A stretch of 64,000 nucleotides of DNA from the NCBI RefSeq assembly GCF_030815975.1, contig NZ_JAUSXL010000002.1:3026501-3090500 (forward strand). The letters run 5' to 3'. Shown here piece by piece: positions 1 through 11,288 of the stretch; positions within the stretch are counted from its first letter, which is position 1; each line of letters begins with the position of its first letter. Both the position numbers and the translations under genes were made by a program. This stretch comes from Variovorax paradoxus. Its GTDB lineage: Bacteria; Pseudomonadota; Gammaproteobacteria; Burkholderiales; Burkholderiaceae_C. The notes beneath the pieces were generated by a model. That model ran no database searches. It saw only the letters and a program-made list of their open reading frames with translations, and was not told where the DNA came from.

Positions 1-1667
1 CGCTGGTGCTCGCGCTCATGGCGTGCATCGCGGGCATCGGTGTGTTTCGCCTGCAGGGCGTGGGCGACGCGGTGCAGGAGATGGTGCAGCGCTCGCTCGT
101 GAAGGAGCGCCTGGCCGCCAACTGGCTGCTCAACACCAGCAGCAACAGCGTGCGCACCTTTGCACTGGTCAAGAGCAACGACGCGGAAGTCCAGGAGTAC
201 CTGCAGAAGCAGATGAGCAAGACCAGCGCGGCAATTTCCGAGACCCAGGCGAAGCTCGAAGCGATGCTGGATTCGCCCGAGGAGCAGGCGATCAGCGCCG
301 ACATCAAGGACAAGCGCACCCAGTACGTGGGCTTGCGCAATTCCATCCTCAAGCTCAAGGCCGAAGGCAAGCAGGACGAGGCGGCCCGGCTCACCAACGA
401 CAAGCTGGTGCCGATGCTCGAGGTCTACGACGCGAGCATCCGCGGCATGCTGACGCACCAGGCCGAGCGGATCGACAAGGCCGCCGACGCCGTGGACAGC
501 CTGAACCGTGCGGGCCGCATGAACGTGATCGTGCTGGCCGTGGCCGCGCTGCTGCTCGGCGCCGTGCTGGCATGGCTCCTGACCCGCAGCATCACGCGCC
601 CGCTGAACGAGGCCGTGCGTGTGGCTCGGACCGTGGCGGACGGCGATCTCACCAGCCGCATCGAATCGTCGTCCCGCGACGAGACAGGCCAGCTGATGCT
701 GGCATTGAAGAACATGAATGCGAGCCTGGCCACCGTGGTGAGCGGCGTGCGCCAGGGCACCGACGCGATCGCCACCGCCTCGGGCCAGATTGCCGCGGGC
801 AACCAGGACCTGTCTTCGCGCACCGAGGAGCAGGCCAGCTCGCTCGAGCAGACGGCAGCCTCGATGGAAGAACTCACGAGCACGGTCAAGCAGAACGCCG
901 ACAACGCGCGGCAAGCCAACCAGCTCGCGCTCTCGGCTTCCGAGGTGGCTGTGAAGGGCGGCAATGTCGTGGGCCAGGTGGTGGACACCATGGCCTCGAT
1001 CAATGCGTCGTCCAAGAAGATCGTCGACATCATCGGCGTGATCGACGGCATCGCGTTCCAGACCAACATCCTGGCGCTGAATGCAGCGGTGGAAGCCGCG
1101 CGTGCCGGCGAACAAGGCCGCGGCTTCGCGGTCGTCGCTTCCGAAGTGCGCAGCCTCGCGCAACGCTCGGCCGCGGCGGCCAAGGAAATCAAGGGCCTGA
1201 TCGACGACTCCGTGGGCAAGGTCAACACCGGCAGCCAACTGGTGGGCGAAGCCGGCAAGACCATGGCCGAGATCGTGGGCAGCGTGAAGCGCGTGACCGA
1301 CATCATCGGGGAGATCACCGCGGCGAGCCAGGAGCAAAGCACGGGCATCGAGCAGGTGAACCAGGCGATCGCGCAGATGGACCAGGTGACGCAGCAGAAC
1401 GCGGCGCTGGTGGAAGAGGCGGCAGCCGCGGCGCAGTCGATGCAGGAGCAGGCCGCGAGCCTGGTCGGGGCCGTCAGCGTGTTCAGGCTGGAGCCCGGAA
1501 CGCAGGCCCTTCGTTCTGAACTTGCATTCACCACTCCGGCGGCACTGCGGCCTTCCCAGGCTATTTCGAAGGCCTTGCGGCCGGCGCCAGCCAGAAAGAG
1601 CGAGGCCGCCGCGGCCCCGCAACTGGCCGCGGCCGCCACGGCGAGTGGCGATTGGACGGAATTTTGA
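1..1667 (+). CDS. Methyl-accepting chemotaxis protein (MCP1), 5' end outside window
   Basis: Transmembrane chemoreceptor that senses ligands and controls CheA through CheW. The frame is open to the window edge, so the true start and TM1 beginning lie upstream; a GTG at 6 is only the first start-like codon visible. Of the 553 visible residues, about 20-165 form a helical periplasmic four-helix-bundle (4HB_MCP) sensor, 172-192 are TM2, 193-245 a HAMP domain and about 300-500 the MA signalling hairpin, with the tip around [18 protein letters not shown] methylation-type segment ([10 protein letters not shown]) is present. It ends in DWTEF, resembling the NWETF pentapeptide that tethers CheR and CheB in enteric receptors. 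It is first of six tandem MCP genes, and its adaptation region ([13 protein letters not shown]) matches MCP4 and MCP5. Ligand unknown. Confidence 0.93.
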   Translation, partial: LVLALMACIAGIGVFRLQGVGDAVQEMVQRSLVKERLAANWLLNTSSNSVRTFALVKSNDAEVQEYLQKQMSKTSAAISETQAKLEAMLDSPEEQAISADIKDKRTQYVGLRNSILKLKAEGKQDEAARLTNDKLVPMLEVYDASIRGMLTHQAERIDKAADAVDSLNRAGRMNVIVLAVAALLLGAVLAWLLTRSITRPLNEAVRVARTVADGDLTSRIESSSRDETGQLMLALKNMNASLATVVSGVRQGTDAIATASGQIAAGNQDLSSRTEEQASSLEQTAASMEELTSTVKQNADNARQANQLALSASEVAVKGGNVVGQVVDTMASINASSKKIVDIIGVIDGIAFQTNILALNAAVEAARAGEQGRGFAVVASEVRSLAQRSAAAAKEIKGLIDDSVGKVNTGSQLVGEAGKTMAEIVGSVKRVTDIIGEITAASQEQSTGIEQVNQAIAQMDQVTQQNAALVEEAAAAAQSMQEQAASLVGAVSVFRLEPGTQALRSELAFTTPAALRPSQAISKALRPAPARKSEAAAAPQLAAAATASGDWTEF

Positions 1668-1677
1668 GCTGAGGGCC

Positions 1678-1704
1678 TCAAGTCTTGCGCGCGGATGCCG
1701 ATAA
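1678..1704 (+). promoter_or_regulatory. Sigma-28 (FliA) promoter upstream of MCP2
   Basis: TCAAGTCT (1678-1685), an 11-base spacer, then GCCGATAA (1697-1704). The -10 box is an exact match to the enterobacterial sigma-28 consensus GCCGATAA and the -35 matches TAAAGTTT at 6 of 8 positions with the canonical spacing. It lies 49 bases before the ATG at 1754 in the short MCP1-MCP2 gap, so MCP2 and probably the genes after it can be read as class III genes independently of MCP1. Confidence 0.75.
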
Positions 1705-1753
1705 ACCTGTCGATAGAGCACCGCACAAAAGACCTCCACCCAAGGAAGAGACC

Positions 1754-3475
1754 ATGTCCAACCGTTTGAATCCCCGCGTCCTGAGCATCGGCCAGAAGCT
1801 CGGGTTGCTCACGGCCAGCGCCATTGTGGGCGTGGCGGCCTTGACGGCTCTTTTCCTGATTTCGGAGCGCAAGCTCATCCTGGACGAGCGGCAGGCCAGC
1901 GTGCGCCAGGTGGTGGAAAGCGCGCATGGCCTGCTGGTTCATTACCACGCGCTCGCGGCCGCGGGCACGCTGACCGAGCCGCAGGCGAAGGAGCAGGCGA
2001 TGCAGGCGATCCGCGGCCTGCGCTACAGCGGCAGCGAGTATTTCTGGATCAACGACATGCAGCCGCGCATGCTGATGCACCCGATCAGCCCGGCACTCGA
2101 GAACAAGGATCTTTCCTCCAACAAGGATGCCACCGGCAAGCGGCTGTTCGTCGCGTTCGTCGACACCGTCAAGGCCCACGGTGCAGGTTTCGTTCCCTAC
2201 CTCTGGGCCAAGCCGGGCAGCGACAAGCCGGTGCCCAAGATCTCCTACGTGAAGGGGTTCGAGCCCTGGGGCTGGATCATCGGCTCGGGCGTCTACGTGG
2301 ACACGGTGCAGGCAACGATCATGGGCCGGGTCATCGGCCTGTCGATCAGCGCGCTGGTGCTGGCCGCGGCACTCTTCGCGATCGGCTGGGCGATCTCGCG
2401 CGGCCTGCTGAAGCAGCTCGGCGGCGAACCCGCGGTCACGGCCGGCATCGCGCGCCGCATCGCCGAGGGCGACCTGGCGGTCCGGATCGACCTGAAGCGC
2501 GGCGACCAGGCGAGCCTGCTGCATGCGGTCCAGGCCATGCGCGCCAGCCTGGCCAAGGTGGTGGGCGAAGTGCGCCAGGGCACCGACACGATCGCGACCG
2601 CTTCGGGGCAGATCGCGGCCGGCAACCGGGACTTGTCGGCGCGCACCGAGGAGCAGGCCAGCTCTCTGGAACAGACGGCAGCCTCGATGGAAGAACTCAC
2701 GAGCACCGTGAAGCAGAACGCCGACAACGCACGCCAGGCCAATCAGCTCGCGCTCTCGGCCTCCGAGGTGGCTGTGAAGGGCGGCGGCGTGGTGGGGCAG
2801 GTGGTCGACACCATGGCGTCGATCAACGCGTCGTCCAAGAAGATCGTCGACATCATCGGCGTGATCGATGGCATCGCGTTCCAGACCAACATCTTGGCCT
2901 TGAATGCAGCGGTCGAAGCCGCGCGTGCGGGTGAGCAGGGCCGCGGCTTCGCGGTCGTCGCTTCCGAGGTCCGCAATCTGGCCCAGCGTTCAGGTGCAGC
3001 GGCCAAGGAGATCAAGGGCCTGATCGACGACTCGGTCGACAAGGTCGAAGCCGGCAGCCGCCAGGTGGCCGAAGCGGGCCGCACGATGGACGAGATCGTC
3101 GACAGCGTGAAACGCGTGACCGACATCATGGGCGAGATCACGGCAGCCAGCCAGGAGCAGAGCACCGGCATCGAGCAGGTGAACCAGGCGATTGCGCAGA
3201 TGGACCAGGTGACGCAGCAGAACGCGGCGCTGGTCGAAGAGGCAGCAGCCGCGGCGCAGTCGATGCAGGAGCAGGCCGCCAGCCTGGTGGAGTCGGTCAG
3301 CGTGTTCAAGATCGAAGGCGGCAGCGCCCCTGCAATGGCACTGGCGAATTCACCGCGCGCTTCCGCCGCCCCGAAATCCCGACGCCTCGCGCCGGGCAAG
3401 AAGACCCAAGAAGCACCCGCATCCCCGCAGCTGGCCATGGCCGGTGCAGCCGGTGGCGGGTGGCCCGAGTTCTAG
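1754..3475 (+). CDS. Methyl-accepting chemotaxis protein with sCache_2 sensor (MCP2)
   Basis: Chemoreceptor of 573 residues from the ATG at 1754, chosen over an in-frame TTG at 1685 because a GGAAGAG ribosome site sits just before it and the -10 box of a sigma-28 promoter overlaps the longer version. TM1 is near residues 13-33. The periplasmic part is a single-Cache (sCache_2) domain, recognisable by [17 protein letters not shown] and the later [11 protein letters not shown]; this family often binds small organic acids, but the ligand cannot be told here. TM2, HAMP and the MA hairpin follow. The C terminus is GWPEF, a variant of the CheR/CheB-binding pentapeptide. The signalling part is the second haplotype ([21 protein letters not shown]), nearly identical to MCP6. 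Confidence 0.93.
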   Translation: MSNRLNPRVLSIGQKLGLLTASAIVGVAALTALFLISERKLILDERQASVRQVVESAHGLLVHYHALAAAGTLTEPQAKEQAMQAIRGLRYSGSEYFWINDMQPRMLMHPISPALENKDLSSNKDATGKRLFVAFVDTVKAHGAGFVPYLWAKPGSDKPVPKISYVKGFEPWGWIIGSGVYVDTVQATIMGRVIGLSISALVLAAALFAIGWAISRGLLKQLGGEPAVTAGIARRIAEGDLAVRIDLKRGDQASLLHAVQAMRASLAKVVGEVRQGTDTIATASGQIAAGNRDLSARTEEQASSLEQTAASMEELTSTVKQNADNARQANQLALSASEVAVKGGGVVGQVVDTMASINASSKKIVDIIGVIDGIAFQTNILALNAAVEAARAGEQGRGFAVVASEVRNLAQRSGAAAKEIKGLIDDSVDKVEAGSRQVAEAGRTMDEIVDSVKRVTDIMGEITAASQEQSTGIEQVNQAIAQMDQVTQQNAALVEEAAAAAQSMQEQAASLVESVSVFKIEGGSAPAMALANSPRASAAPKSRRLAPGKKTQEAPASPQLAMAGAAGGGWPEF

Positions 3476-3496
3476 CCAACAGCAACAGATTTCCCG

Positions 3497-4012
3497 ATGA
3501 GCACAACCCCATCCCAACAAGCCACCGACACCCGCAACGCCGCCCCTTCACGTCCGGGCCGGCCACTGGAATTCCTTTCCTTCACGCTGGGCCAGGAGGA
3601 GTACGGCATCGACATCCAGAAGGTGCAGGAGCTGCGCGGCTACGACGCGGTGACGCGCATTGCGAACGCGCCGGAATACATCAAGGGCGTGGTGAACCTG
3701 CGCGGAATCATCGTGCCGATCATCGATATGCGCATCAAGTTCAAGCTGGGCACGCCGAGCTACGACCAGTTCACAGTGGTGATCGTGCTGAACATCGCAG
3801 GGCGCGTGGTGGGCATGGTGGTGGACAGCGTGTCGGACGTGATCACCTTGAGCGCGGAGCAGATCAAGCCGGCGCCGGAGATGGGCTCGGTGCTGGACAC
3901 CGACTACCTGATCGGGCTGGGCACGCTGGACGAGCGGATGCTGATCCTGGTGGACATCGACCGGCTGATGTCCAGCGACGAGATGGGCCTGGTCGAAAAG
4001 ATCGCTGCCTGA
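3497..4012 (+). CDS. cheW: Chemotaxis adaptor protein CheW
   Basis: Cytoplasmic adaptor of 171 residues that couples receptor tips to CheA. It has the single SH3-like CheW fold: [19 protein letters not shown] near residue 27, the VNLRG segment ([15 protein letters not shown]), and a [17 protein letters not shown]-terminal strand pair. It sits 21 bases after MCP2 and 98 before MCP3, so it belongs to the receptor cluster rather than the cheA operon, where no cheW is found. No strong ribosome site is visible before the ATG; translational coupling with MCP2 is possible. Length is normal for the family. Confidence 0.97.
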   Translation: MSTTPSQQATDTRNAAPSRPGRPLEFLSFTLGQEEYGIDIQKVQELRGYDAVTRIANAPEYIKGVVNLRGIIVPIIDMRIKFKLGTPSYDQFTVVIVLNIAGRVVGMVVDSVSDVITLSAEQIKPAPEMGSVLDTDYLIGLGTLDERMLILVDIDRLMSSDEMGLVEKIAA

Positions 4013-4110
4013 TGCCACCGCGGCCCCGGAGAAATCGACCGGCCCGCGCAACCCTTTCCTGCGGCAAGTGCGCGTGTTGCGTGCTTGCCCTTTCCTGATC
4101 TTCCGGAGTC

Positions 4111-5847
4111 ATGAGCATGTTTCTGAGCAATATTTCCATAGGCAAGCGGCTGGCCGTCGTGATCGGCGTCATCCTCGCCCTGTCTCTCACGAGCAGCGTG
4201 CTTGCCGTGCTGAAGCTGCGGCAGCTCGGCGAGGAAATCAACACGATGGTCGAGAAGAACATCAAGACCGAACGCGCCGGCTCCGACTGGCTGCGCCACA
4301 CCACCGCGGGCGTGCAGCGTGCCGCGGCCATCGCCAAGAGCAGCGATTCGAGCCTGATCGCCTACTTCGCGCCGGCCACGGCCACCTCCATCAAGGACAC
4401 CAACGATCTGCAGAAGTTCATCGAGGACCAGATGGACACGCCGGAAAAGAAGCAGGTGTTCGAGAAGGTCGGCGAGCTGCGCAAAGCCTACCTCGCGGCC
4501 CGCGAGGAAGTCAGCAAGGCCAAGCTGGCGGGCGACATGGAAGGCGCCAACCGAACCTTCAACGAACGCTTCGAGCCCACGTCGCGCAGCTATCTCGCGG
4601 GCGTGCAGCAGATGGTGGATACGGAACGCGCGCTGCTCGACGCTGCGGCCGAGCGCAGCAAGCAGATGCGCGCCAGCACCAGCCTGATGCTGGTCATCTT
4701 CGGCGCGCTGTCGCTGGGCCTGGGCCTGGTGCTCGCCTGGCTGCTGGTGCGCAGCATCACGCATCCGCTGCGCCGTGCCGTCGAGGTGGCCGAAGCGGTT
4801 GCCGCCGGTGACCTGACCAGCCGCATCGAAGTGACGACGAAGGACGAAACCGGCCAGTTGATGCATGCGCTCAAGGGCATGAACGGCAGCCTGGCCAAGG
4901 TGGTGGGTGAAGTGCGTCAGGGCACCGATGCGATCGCGACGGCTTCGGGCCAGATCGCGGCCGGCAACCAGGATCTGTCCTCGCGCACCGAGGAGCAGGC
5001 CAGCTCGCTGGAGCAGACCGCGGCCTCGATGGAAGAACTCACGAGCACGGTCAAGCAGAACGCCGACAACGCGCGGCAAGCCAATCAGCTCGCGCTCTCG
5101 GCGTCCGAAGTCGCCGTGCGCGGCGGTGGCGTGGTCAGCCAGGTGGTGGACACCATGGGCTCCATCAACAGCTCCTCGAAAAAGATCGTCGACATCATCG
5201 GCGTGATCGACGGCATCGCCTTCCAGACCAACATCCTGGCCTTGAATGCGGCGGTCGAAGCGGCGCGTGCGGGCGAGCAGGGCCGCGGCTTCGCGGTCGT
5301 CGCTTCCGAGGTCCGCAATCTGGCCCAGCGTTCAGGTGCAGCGGCCAAGGAGATCAAGGGCCTGATCGACGACTCGGTCGACAAGGTCGAGGCCGGCAGC
5401 CGCCAGGTGGCCGAGGCGGGCCGCACGATGGACGAGATCGTCGACAGCGTGAAGCGCGTGACCGACATCATGGGCGAGATTACGGCCGCCAGCCAGGAGC
5501 AGAGCACGGGCATCGAGCAGGTGAACCAGGCGATTGCGCAGATGGACCAGGTGACGCAGCAGAACGCGGCGCTGGTGGAAGAAGCGGCAGCGGCGGCGCA
5601 GTCGATGCAGGAGCAGGCCGCCAGCCTGGTGGCGTCGGTCAGCGTGTTCAAGCTCGACAGCGACAACGCGCCCCGCGCGCTCGTTCAGATGCAGGCCCGG
5701 GTCCAGCCGGCGCTGCCGCCGCGCAGGGCGGTGCCTGCGCTGAAGGCTCCCGCCCGGCCGGCAGGGACGCGCGCAGCCGGCACCCGTTCCGTTCCGAAGC
5801 TCGCCGCGGCCCATGCCGCCGCGCCGGGCGACTGGACCGAGTTCTAA
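4111..5847 (+). CDS. Methyl-accepting chemotaxis protein (MCP3)
   Basis: Chemoreceptor of 578 residues. The N terminus ([16 protein letters not shown]...) is TM1; a helical 4HB_MCP-type periplasmic region runs to about residue 190; TM2 ([13 protein letters not shown]) and HAMP follow; then the MA signalling hairpin and a long Ala/Pro/Arg-rich linker ending in DWTEF, a CheR/CheB tether. A second ATG lies six bases downstream. Its cytoplasmic half is recombinant: the front matches MCP1 (AGNQDLSS) while the adaptation region ([13 protein letters not shown]) matches MCP2 and MCP6. It differs from the others in VRGGGVVSQ and GSINSSSKK around the hairpin. Ligand unknown. Confidence 0.93.
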   Translation: MSMFLSNISIGKRLAVVIGVILALSLTSSVLAVLKLRQLGEEINTMVEKNIKTERAGSDWLRHTTAGVQRAAAIAKSSDSSLIAYFAPATATSIKDTNDLQKFIEDQMDTPEKKQVFEKVGELRKAYLAAREEVSKAKLAGDMEGANRTFNERFEPTSRSYLAGVQQMVDTERALLDAAAERSKQMRASTSLMLVIFGALSLGLGLVLAWLLVRSITHPLRRAVEVAEAVAAGDLTSRIEVTTKDETGQLMHALKGMNGSLAKVVGEVRQGTDAIATASGQIAAGNQDLSSRTEEQASSLEQTAASMEELTSTVKQNADNARQANQLALSASEVAVRGGGVVSQVVDTMGSINSSSKKIVDIIGVIDGIAFQTNILALNAAVEAARAGEQGRGFAVVASEVRNLAQRSGAAAKEIKGLIDDSVDKVEAGSRQVAEAGRTMDEIVDSVKRVTDIMGEITAASQEQSTGIEQVNQAIAQMDQVTQQNAALVEEAAAAAQSMQEQAASLVASVSVFKLDSDNAPRALVQMQARVQPALPPRRAVPALKAPARPAGTRAAGTRSVPKLAAAHAAAPGDWTEF

Positions 5848-5868
5848 CGCACCGCAGGAAAAAGAAAA

Positions 5869-7590
5869 ATGAAATGGTTCCTCGAGCTTCGTGTCGCCGC
5901 CAAGCTGGTTCTCAGCTTTCTCGTGGTCGCGGCGGTGGGCGCCGCGGTGGGCGGGCTCGGCATCTTTCACATGGGGCGCATCAACGCCTCGACTGAAAAC
6001 CTCTACAGCCACGACCTGCGCGCGATCAAGGCCGTGCAGGCGGCCAACATCCACCTGCTCGACGCCAGCCGCGCCCAGATGGGCCTGCTGTCGGCTGGAA
6101 CCAAGGGCGAGCGCAACACCGGCTTCACGGAGCTGAAGAACGCGGTGAAGTCGCTCGAATCGAACGTGGCCGAGGTCAAGCCCCTGCTCGAAGAGACGCC
6201 CGAGGGCCGCGAACTCAGCGAGCAGTACCAGCGCCTGATGCCGCCGCTGAAGAAGCATCTGTTCGATTTTGTCGACCTGATCGCCAGGCAGTCGCTGGAC
6301 AGCTCGCAGTTCGAAGGCAGCGTGCCCCAGGAAAGCGAGCAGTTGCTGAAGGAATCGCGCGCGCTGGAGAAAGTGCTCCAGCGCATGGTGGCCTACAGCG
6401 ACCAGCAGGCACGGGACGGCATGGAGGACGCCGCGCGCACCTTCAAGACCTCGCGGCTCCTGATGGTGCTGATGGCGCTGGCCGGCATTGCCATCAGCGT
6501 GGGGCTCGGCGTGGTGGTGGCACGGCTGCTGGCGCGGCAACTGGGCGGCGAGCCCGGCTACGCCGCCGATGTGGTCGGCCGCATCGCGAGCGGCGACCTG
6601 ACCGAAGGCGTGCAGGCCCGCTCGGCCCGTGCCGGCAGCCTGCTGTTCTCGATCAAGCGCATGCAGGACCAGCTGACCGAGGTCGTGGTGCGGATCAAGA
6701 CGTCGAGCGACGCGATCGCCACCGCCTCGGGCGAGATCGCCGCGGGCAACCAGGACCTGTCTTCGCGCACCGAGGAGCAGGCCAGCTCGCTGGAACAGAC
6801 GGCCGCCTCGATGGAAGAACTCACGAGCACGGTCAAGCAGAACGCCGACAACGCGCGGCAAGCCAACCAGCTCGCGCTTTCGGCTTCCGAGGTGGCCGTG
6901 AAGGGCGGCAATGTCGTGGGCCAGGTGGTGGACACCATGGCCTCGATCAATGCGTCGTCCAAGAAGATCGTCGACATCATCGGCGTGATCGACGGCATCG
7001 CGTTCCAGACCAACATCCTGGCGCTCAACGCCGCTGTCGAGGCCGCAAGAGCCGGCGAGCAGGGCCGCGGCTTCGCGGTGGTGGCCTCCGAGGTGAGAAG
7101 CCTCGCGCAGCGCTCGGGCGCGGCCGCCAAGGAAATCAAGGGCCTGATCGATGACTCCGTGGGCAAGGTCAACACCGGCAGCCAACTGGTGGGCGAAGCC
7201 GGCAAGACCATGGCCGAGATCGTGGGCAGCGTGAAACGCGTGACCGACATCATCGGAGAGATCACGGCAGCGAGCCAGGAGCAGAGCACGGGCATCGAGC
7301 AGGTGAACCAGGCGATCGCGCAGATGGACCAGGTGACGCAGCAGAACGCGGCGCTGGTCGAAGAAGCCGCCGCCGCGGCGCAGTCGATGCAGGAGCAGGC
7401 CGCGAGCCTGGTCGGGGCCGTGAGCGTGTTCAGGCTCGAAGGCGGGGCGCCAGCCACCGACATGCATGCACCGCGCACGCCCGAAACGCCGGCCCGGCCG
7501 CTCGCGAAGCCACGCAAGAAGGAAGCCATGGCCTCCGCCTCGCCGCTGACGCTGGCCGGCGGCGCCGCCGGCGACTGGACCGAGTTCTGA
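5869..7590 (+). CDS. Methyl-accepting chemotaxis protein (MCP4)
   Basis: Chemoreceptor of 573 residues, 21 bases after MCP3, preceded by an AGGAAAAAG purine tract. TM1 is near residues 10-32 and a long helical periplasmic or 4HB-type sensor runs from about 35 to 185. TM2 ([22 protein letters not shown]) and a HAMP with an [11 protein letters not shown] start follow, then the MA hairpin. It ends in DWTEF, the probable CheR/CheB tether. The stretch 6721-6929 is, as read by eye, base-for-base the same as 8851-9059 in MCP5, evidence of recent duplication or gene conversion. Ligand unknown. Confidence 0.93.
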   Translation: MKWFLELRVAAKLVLSFLVVAAVGAAVGGLGIFHMGRINASTENLYSHDLRAIKAVQAANIHLLDASRAQMGLLSAGTKGERNTGFTELKNAVKSLESNVAEVKPLLEETPEGRELSEQYQRLMPPLKKHLFDFVDLIARQSLDSSQFEGSVPQESEQLLKESRALEKVLQRMVAYSDQQARDGMEDAARTFKTSRLLMVLMALAGIAISVGLGVVVARLLARQLGGEPGYAADVVGRIASGDLTEGVQARSARAGSLLFSIKRMQDQLTEVVVRIKTSSDAIATASGEIAAGNQDLSSRTEEQASSLEQTAASMEELTSTVKQNADNARQANQLALSASEVAVKGGNVVGQVVDTMASINASSKKIVDIIGVIDGIAFQTNILALNAAVEAARAGEQGRGFAVVASEVRSLAQRSGAAAKEIKGLIDDSVGKVNTGSQLVGEAGKTMAEIVGSVKRVTDIIGEITAASQEQSTGIEQVNQAIAQMDQVTQQNAALVEEAAAAAQSMQEQAASLVGAVSVFRLEGGAPATDMHAPRTPETPARPLAKPRKKEAMASASPLTLAGGAAGDWTEF

Positions 7591-7608
7591 ACCAGAAGGA
7601 GAACCCTG

Positions 7609-9651
7609 ATGAAAGCCCCCAGCCCGGACTCGTCCCAGCCACGGCACCCCTTCGTCCCGCTGGCGCGCACACTCACCCTCAGGGCCACCTTTGCGATTCT
7701 TCTGGTGACGGTGCTCCTGCTTGCGGCGTTCTATGCGATCGGCTCTGCGCAGCAGCAGCGCAGTGCCGTGCAATACGCCAATGCCAAGGCCGAAGCGATT
7801 GCCCAGTCGCTCGACATCTTCGACCGCACCATGCAGTTGACCGCGGAGAACGCGTACGGCGTCTTCCGGCGCCAGTTCGCGGCCAATTTTGTTGTCGAAG
7901 ATGCGGTCCAAGGCATCGTGAGCAGCAACGGCACGCAGATCAATGGCGCGAGCACGAGCGAGGTGGATGCCTTTGCGCGGGATTTTCCCGGTGCCAACGC
8001 CACGGTGTTCGTGGTGCAGGGCGAAGACTTCCGCCGCATCACGACCTCGGTCAAGAAGGAGAACGGCGAGCGCGCCATCGGAACGCTGCTCGACCGCAAG
8101 AGCGCCGCGTATCCGGTGCTGCGCTCGGGCAGGAAATTCGTCGGCCGCGTCGCCCTGTTCGGACGCCCCTTCATGACGGTCTACGAGCCGGTGCGCGATG
8201 CCGCGGGACAGATCGTCGCCGTGCTCTACATCGGCCTGGACATCTCGCAGCAGCAGGCCTCCCTTGGCGAAGCGGTGGGCCAGAGCCGGATCTTCGACAC
8301 GGGCGGGCTCTACATCGTCAACCCGGGTGCAGACCCGGCTGCCGCCACGCTGGTGTTCCATCCGTCGGCGGCCGGAAAGAAGCTCTCCGAGGTCCTGCAG
8401 GGCGCAGGTCCGGCAGAGTGGCTCGCCCGCCTGAAGGGCGAAGAGGCCTCGTGGATCGACGATGCGCCCGCGGTGCTCCTGCCGGCGCAGACGGGACGGC
8501 GCTATGCCTCCGTGAGCAGGAGCGATGCGACCGGCTGGCTGGTGGTGGCGGAAGTTCCCGCCTCGGAAGTGATGGCCGATCTCTACCGCGAGATGCGCCT
8601 GCTCGGCGGCGTCATTGCGCTGGCCGCGCTGCTGCTGGGCGCGGCGCTGATCGTCTTCATCCGGCGCATGGTGCGGCCGCTCCGCATGCTGAGCGAGCAT
8701 GTGCAGGCGATCGGCCACGGCGACCTGACCCGGCCGCTGTCTTCCGATCGCCGCGACGAGATCGGTGTCATCACGCGGGCCGTCGAATCGATGCGCGGCG
8801 GCCTTGCCAAGGTGGTGAGCGGCGTGCGCCAGGGCACCGATGCGATCGCCACCGCCTCGGGCGAGATCGCCGCGGGCAACCAGGACCTGTCTTCGCGCAC
8901 CGAGGAGCAGGCCAGCTCGCTGGAACAGACGGCCGCCTCGATGGAAGAACTCACGAGCACGGTCAAGCAGAACGCCGACAACGCGCGGCAAGCCAACCAG
9001 CTCGCGCTTTCGGCTTCCGAGGTGGCCGTGAAGGGCGGCAATGTCGTGGGCCAGGTGGTCGACACCATGGCCTCGATCAATGCGTCATCCAAGAAGATCG
9101 TCGACATCATCGGCGTGATCGACGGCATTGCGTTCCAGACCAACATCCTCGCGTTGAATGCGGCGGTGGAAGCTGCTCGTGCAGGTGAACAAGGCCGCGG
9201 CTTTGCGGTGGTGGCCTCCGAGGTGAGAAGCCTCGCGCAGCGCTCGGGCGCAGCCGCCAAGGAAATCAAGGGCCTGATCGATGACTCCGTGGGCAAGGTC
9301 AACACCGGCAGCCAACTGGTGGGCGAAGCCGGCAAGACCATGGCCGAGATCGTGGGCAGCGTGAAACGCGTGACCGACATCATCGGAGAGATCACGGCAG
9401 CGAGCCAGGAGCAGAGCACGGGCATCGAGCAGGTGAACCAGGCGATCGCGCAGATGGACCAGGTGACGCAGCAGAACGCGGCGCTGGTCGAAGAAGCCGC
9501 CGCCGCGGCGCAGTCGATGCAGGAGCAGGCCGCGAGCCTGGTCGAGGCCGTGAGCGTGTTCAAGCTCAACGGCCCGCCGCGCCAAGCCGCAACCGCCTTG
9601 CGGCAAACCAGTCCTGTCCATTACCACGCGCCCGAGGTGGCGCCGGCCTGA
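7609..9651 (+). CDS. Methyl-accepting chemotaxis protein with Cache_3-Cache_2 sensor (MCP5)
   Basis: Largest receptor of the array, 680 residues, with an AAGGAG ribosome site before the ATG. TM1 is near residues 28-48. The periplasmic region (about 50-325) looks like a Cache_3-Cache_2 fusion: note [30 protein letters not shown] and [15 protein letters not shown]2, HAMP and the MA hairpin follow. Unlike MCP1 to MCP4 it ends ...HAPEVAPA without an aromatic pentapeptide, so methylation and demethylation would have to rely on neighbouring receptors in mixed arrays. The signalling half is the MCP1/MCP4 haplotype. Confidence 0.92.
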   Translation: MKAPSPDSSQPRHPFVPLARTLTLRATFAILLVTVLLLAAFYAIGSAQQQRSAVQYANAKAEAIAQSLDIFDRTMQLTAENAYGVFRRQFAANFVVEDAVQGIVSSNGTQINGASTSEVDAFARDFPGANATVFVVQGEDFRRITTSVKKENGERAIGTLLDRKSAAYPVLRSGRKFVGRVALFGRPFMTVYEPVRDAAGQIVAVLYIGLDISQQQASLGEAVGQSRIFDTGGLYIVNPGADPAAATLVFHPSAAGKKLSEVLQGAGPAEWLARLKGEEASWIDDAPAVLLPAQTGRRYASVSRSDATGWLVVAEVPASEVMADLYREMRLLGGVIALAALLLGAALIVFIRRMVRPLRMLSEHVQAIGHGDLTRPLSSDRRDEIGVITRAVESMRGGLAKVVSGVRQGTDAIATASGEIAAGNQDLSSRTEEQASSLEQTAASMEELTSTVKQNADNARQANQLALSASEVAVKGGNVVGQVVDTMASINASSKKIVDIIGVIDGIAFQTNILALNAAVEAARAGEQGRGFAVVASEVRSLAQRSGAAAKEIKGLIDDSVGKVNTGSQLVGEAGKTMAEIVGSVKRVTDIIGEITAASQEQSTGIEQVNQAIAQMDQVTQQNAALVEEAAAAAQSMQEQAASLVEAVSVFKLNGPPRQAATALRQTSPVHYHAPEVAPA

Positions 9652-9705
9652 GGCCGCGCCCTTTCCGCTTCGCGCGCCTCCTTCACTTCCATTCGGTATT
9701 CAACG

Positions 9706-11256
9706 ATGAACTTCCTTTCCAATATGCGCATCGGAACTCGCCTGGCCCTCGGCTTCGGCGTGGTTCTCGCCCTGACCCTGATCTCGGCCGCGTTCGCCCT
9801 GAACACAGCCCGAAGCAACGCCGAGGCCACCCGCCAGATGATGCAGAGCCCGCTCGCGAAGGAACGGCTCATCGCCGACTGGTACGTGCTGACCTACTCG
9901 GCCATCGCGCGCACCGCGATGATTGCCCGGACCACCGACGAGGCGCTTCCTGTCACCTTTGCCGATGTCATCTCCGACAGCGTCAAGAAGGGCGGCGAAA
10001 CCATGGCCAAGGTCGAGGCCCTGCTGGTGACCGATCTCGAGAAGTCGACCTTCAAGTCCATCGTCGAGCTGCGGGCCAAATACCAGTCCGCCAAGGACGC
10101 CGTGCAGAAGGCGAAGGCCAGCGGCACCCCGGGCGAAGCGGAGGCCGTTTTCAAGAACACCTTCCAGCCGGCTGCCAAGGCCTATGAAGGCCGCGTGCTC
10201 GAACTGCTGGCCCTCGAGCGCAAGGCGATCGACGACATGAGCCATGCGATCGACGAGGCCAACGAGCGAGGCTTCAACCTGCGCGTCGTGCTGACGGCGC
10301 TCACGCTGCTGATCGGCACGGCCTGCGCCTTCCTGATCGCCCGCAGCGTCACGCGGCCCCTGGGCCGCGCGGTCAAGGTGGCCGAGACGGTGGCAGGCGG
10401 CGACCTCAGCGCCATCATCGAGGCCGGCTCGCGCGACGAGACCGGCCAGCTCATGCAGGCGCTCAAGCACATGAACGAGAGCCTGGCCAAGGTGGTGGGC
10501 GAAGTGCGCCAGGGCACCGACACGATCGCGACCGCTTCGGGGCAGATCGCGGCCGGCAACCGGGACTTGTCGGCGCGCACCGAGGAGCAGGCCAGCTCGC
10601 TCGAACAGACGGCGGCGTCGATGGAAGAACTCACATCCACGGTCAAGCAGAACGCCGACAACGCACGCCAGGCCAATCAGCTCGCGCTCTCGGCCTCCGA
10701 GGTGGCTGTGAAGGGCGGCGGCGTGGTGGGGCAGGTGGTCGACACCATGGCGTCGATCAATGCCTCTTCGAAAAAGATCGTCGACATCATCGGCGTGATC
10801 GACGGCATCGCCTTCCAGACCAACATCCTGGCGTTGAATGCGGCGGTCGAAGCGGCGCGTGCGGGCGAGCAGGGCCGCGGCTTCGCGGTGGTGGCCTCCG
10901 AGGTGAGAAACCTCGCGCAGCGCTCGGGCGCAGCCGCCAAGGAAATCAAGGGCCTGATCGATGACTCGGTCGACAAGGTCGAGGCCGGCAGCCGCCAGGT
11001 GGCCGAGGCGGGCCGCACGATGGACGAGATCGTCGACAGCGTGAAGCGCGTGACCGACATCATGGGCGAGATCACGGCCGCCAGCCAGGAGCAGAGCACG
11101 GGCATCGAGCAGGTGAACCAGGCGATTGCGCAGATGGACCAGGTGACGCAGCAGAACGCGGCGCTGGTGGAAGAGGCCGCGGCCGCGGCGCAGTCGATGC
11201 AGGAGCAGGCCGCCAGCCTGGTGGAGTCGGTCAGCGTCTTCCGGTGCGCCGCCTGA
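9706..11256 (+). CDS. Methyl-accepting chemotaxis protein (MCP6), no tether
   Basis: Shortest receptor, 516 residues: TM1 ([20 protein letters not shown]), a 4HB-type helical sensor to about residue 190, TM2 ([17 protein letters not shown]), HAMP and MA hairpin. It stops right after the hairpin (SVSVFRCAA) and lacks both the flexible linker and the CheR/CheB pentapeptide found on MCP1 to MCP4. Its DNA is a patchwork: about 10,490-10,610 follows MCP2, about 10,889-10,965 follows MCP5, and 10,981 onward follows MCP3. It closes the receptor array ahead of flgK. Ligand unknown. Confidence 0.93.
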   Translation: MNFLSNMRIGTRLALGFGVVLALTLISAAFALNTARSNAEATRQMMQSPLAKERLIADWYVLTYSAIARTAMIARTTDEALPVTFADVISDSVKKGGETMAKVEALLVTDLEKSTFKSIVELRAKYQSAKDAVQKAKASGTPGEAEAVFKNTFQPAAKAYEGRVLELLALERKAIDDMSHAIDEANERGFNLRVVLTALTLLIGTACAFLIARSVTRPLGRAVKVAETVAGGDLSAIIEAGSRDETGQLMQALKHMNESLAKVVGEVRQGTDTIATASGQIAAGNRDLSARTEEQASSLEQTAASMEELTSTVKQNADNARQANQLALSASEVAVKGGGVVGQVVDTMASINASSKKIVDIIGVIDGIAFQTNILALNAAVEAARAGEQGRGFAVVASEVRNLAQRSGAAAKEIKGLIDDSVDKVEAGSRQVAEAGRTMDEIVDSVKRVTDIMGEITAASQEQSTGIEQVNQAIAQMDQVTQQNAALVEEAAAAAQSMQEQAASLVESVSVFRCAA

Positions 11257-11288
11257 AAGTGCAACAAGCCGAAATGTCGCGCCGGCAC

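Larger units (their letters stand above)
745..11235 (+). repeat. Six near-identical MCP signalling-module repeats
   Basis: Each of the six receptor genes carries a copy of a block of about 720 bp running from the segment encoding [13 protein letters not shown] to that encoding QEQAASLV. The copies begin near 745, 2570, 4910, 6705, 8825 and 10,500. Some pairs are identical for more than 200 bases (6721-6929 and 8851-9059, read by eye). They are direct repeats and therefore substrates for recombination that could delete or shuffle receptors. Confidence 0.85.

Noticed and set aside
4013..4110. Search for a sigma-28 box upstream of MCP3
   Set aside because: No GCCGATAA-like sequence found; MCP3 is more likely read from upstream.
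5332..8991. A 1219-codon open frame on the minus strand across the receptor genes
   Set aside because: It is the antisense shadow of the MCP coding frames in GC-rich DNA; its translation is His/Arg/Ala-rich with repeated blocks mirroring the MCP repeats and no start signal.
9652..9705. Search for a sigma-28 box upstream of MCP6
   Set aside because: The 54-base gap has no matching -10 or -35 elements.
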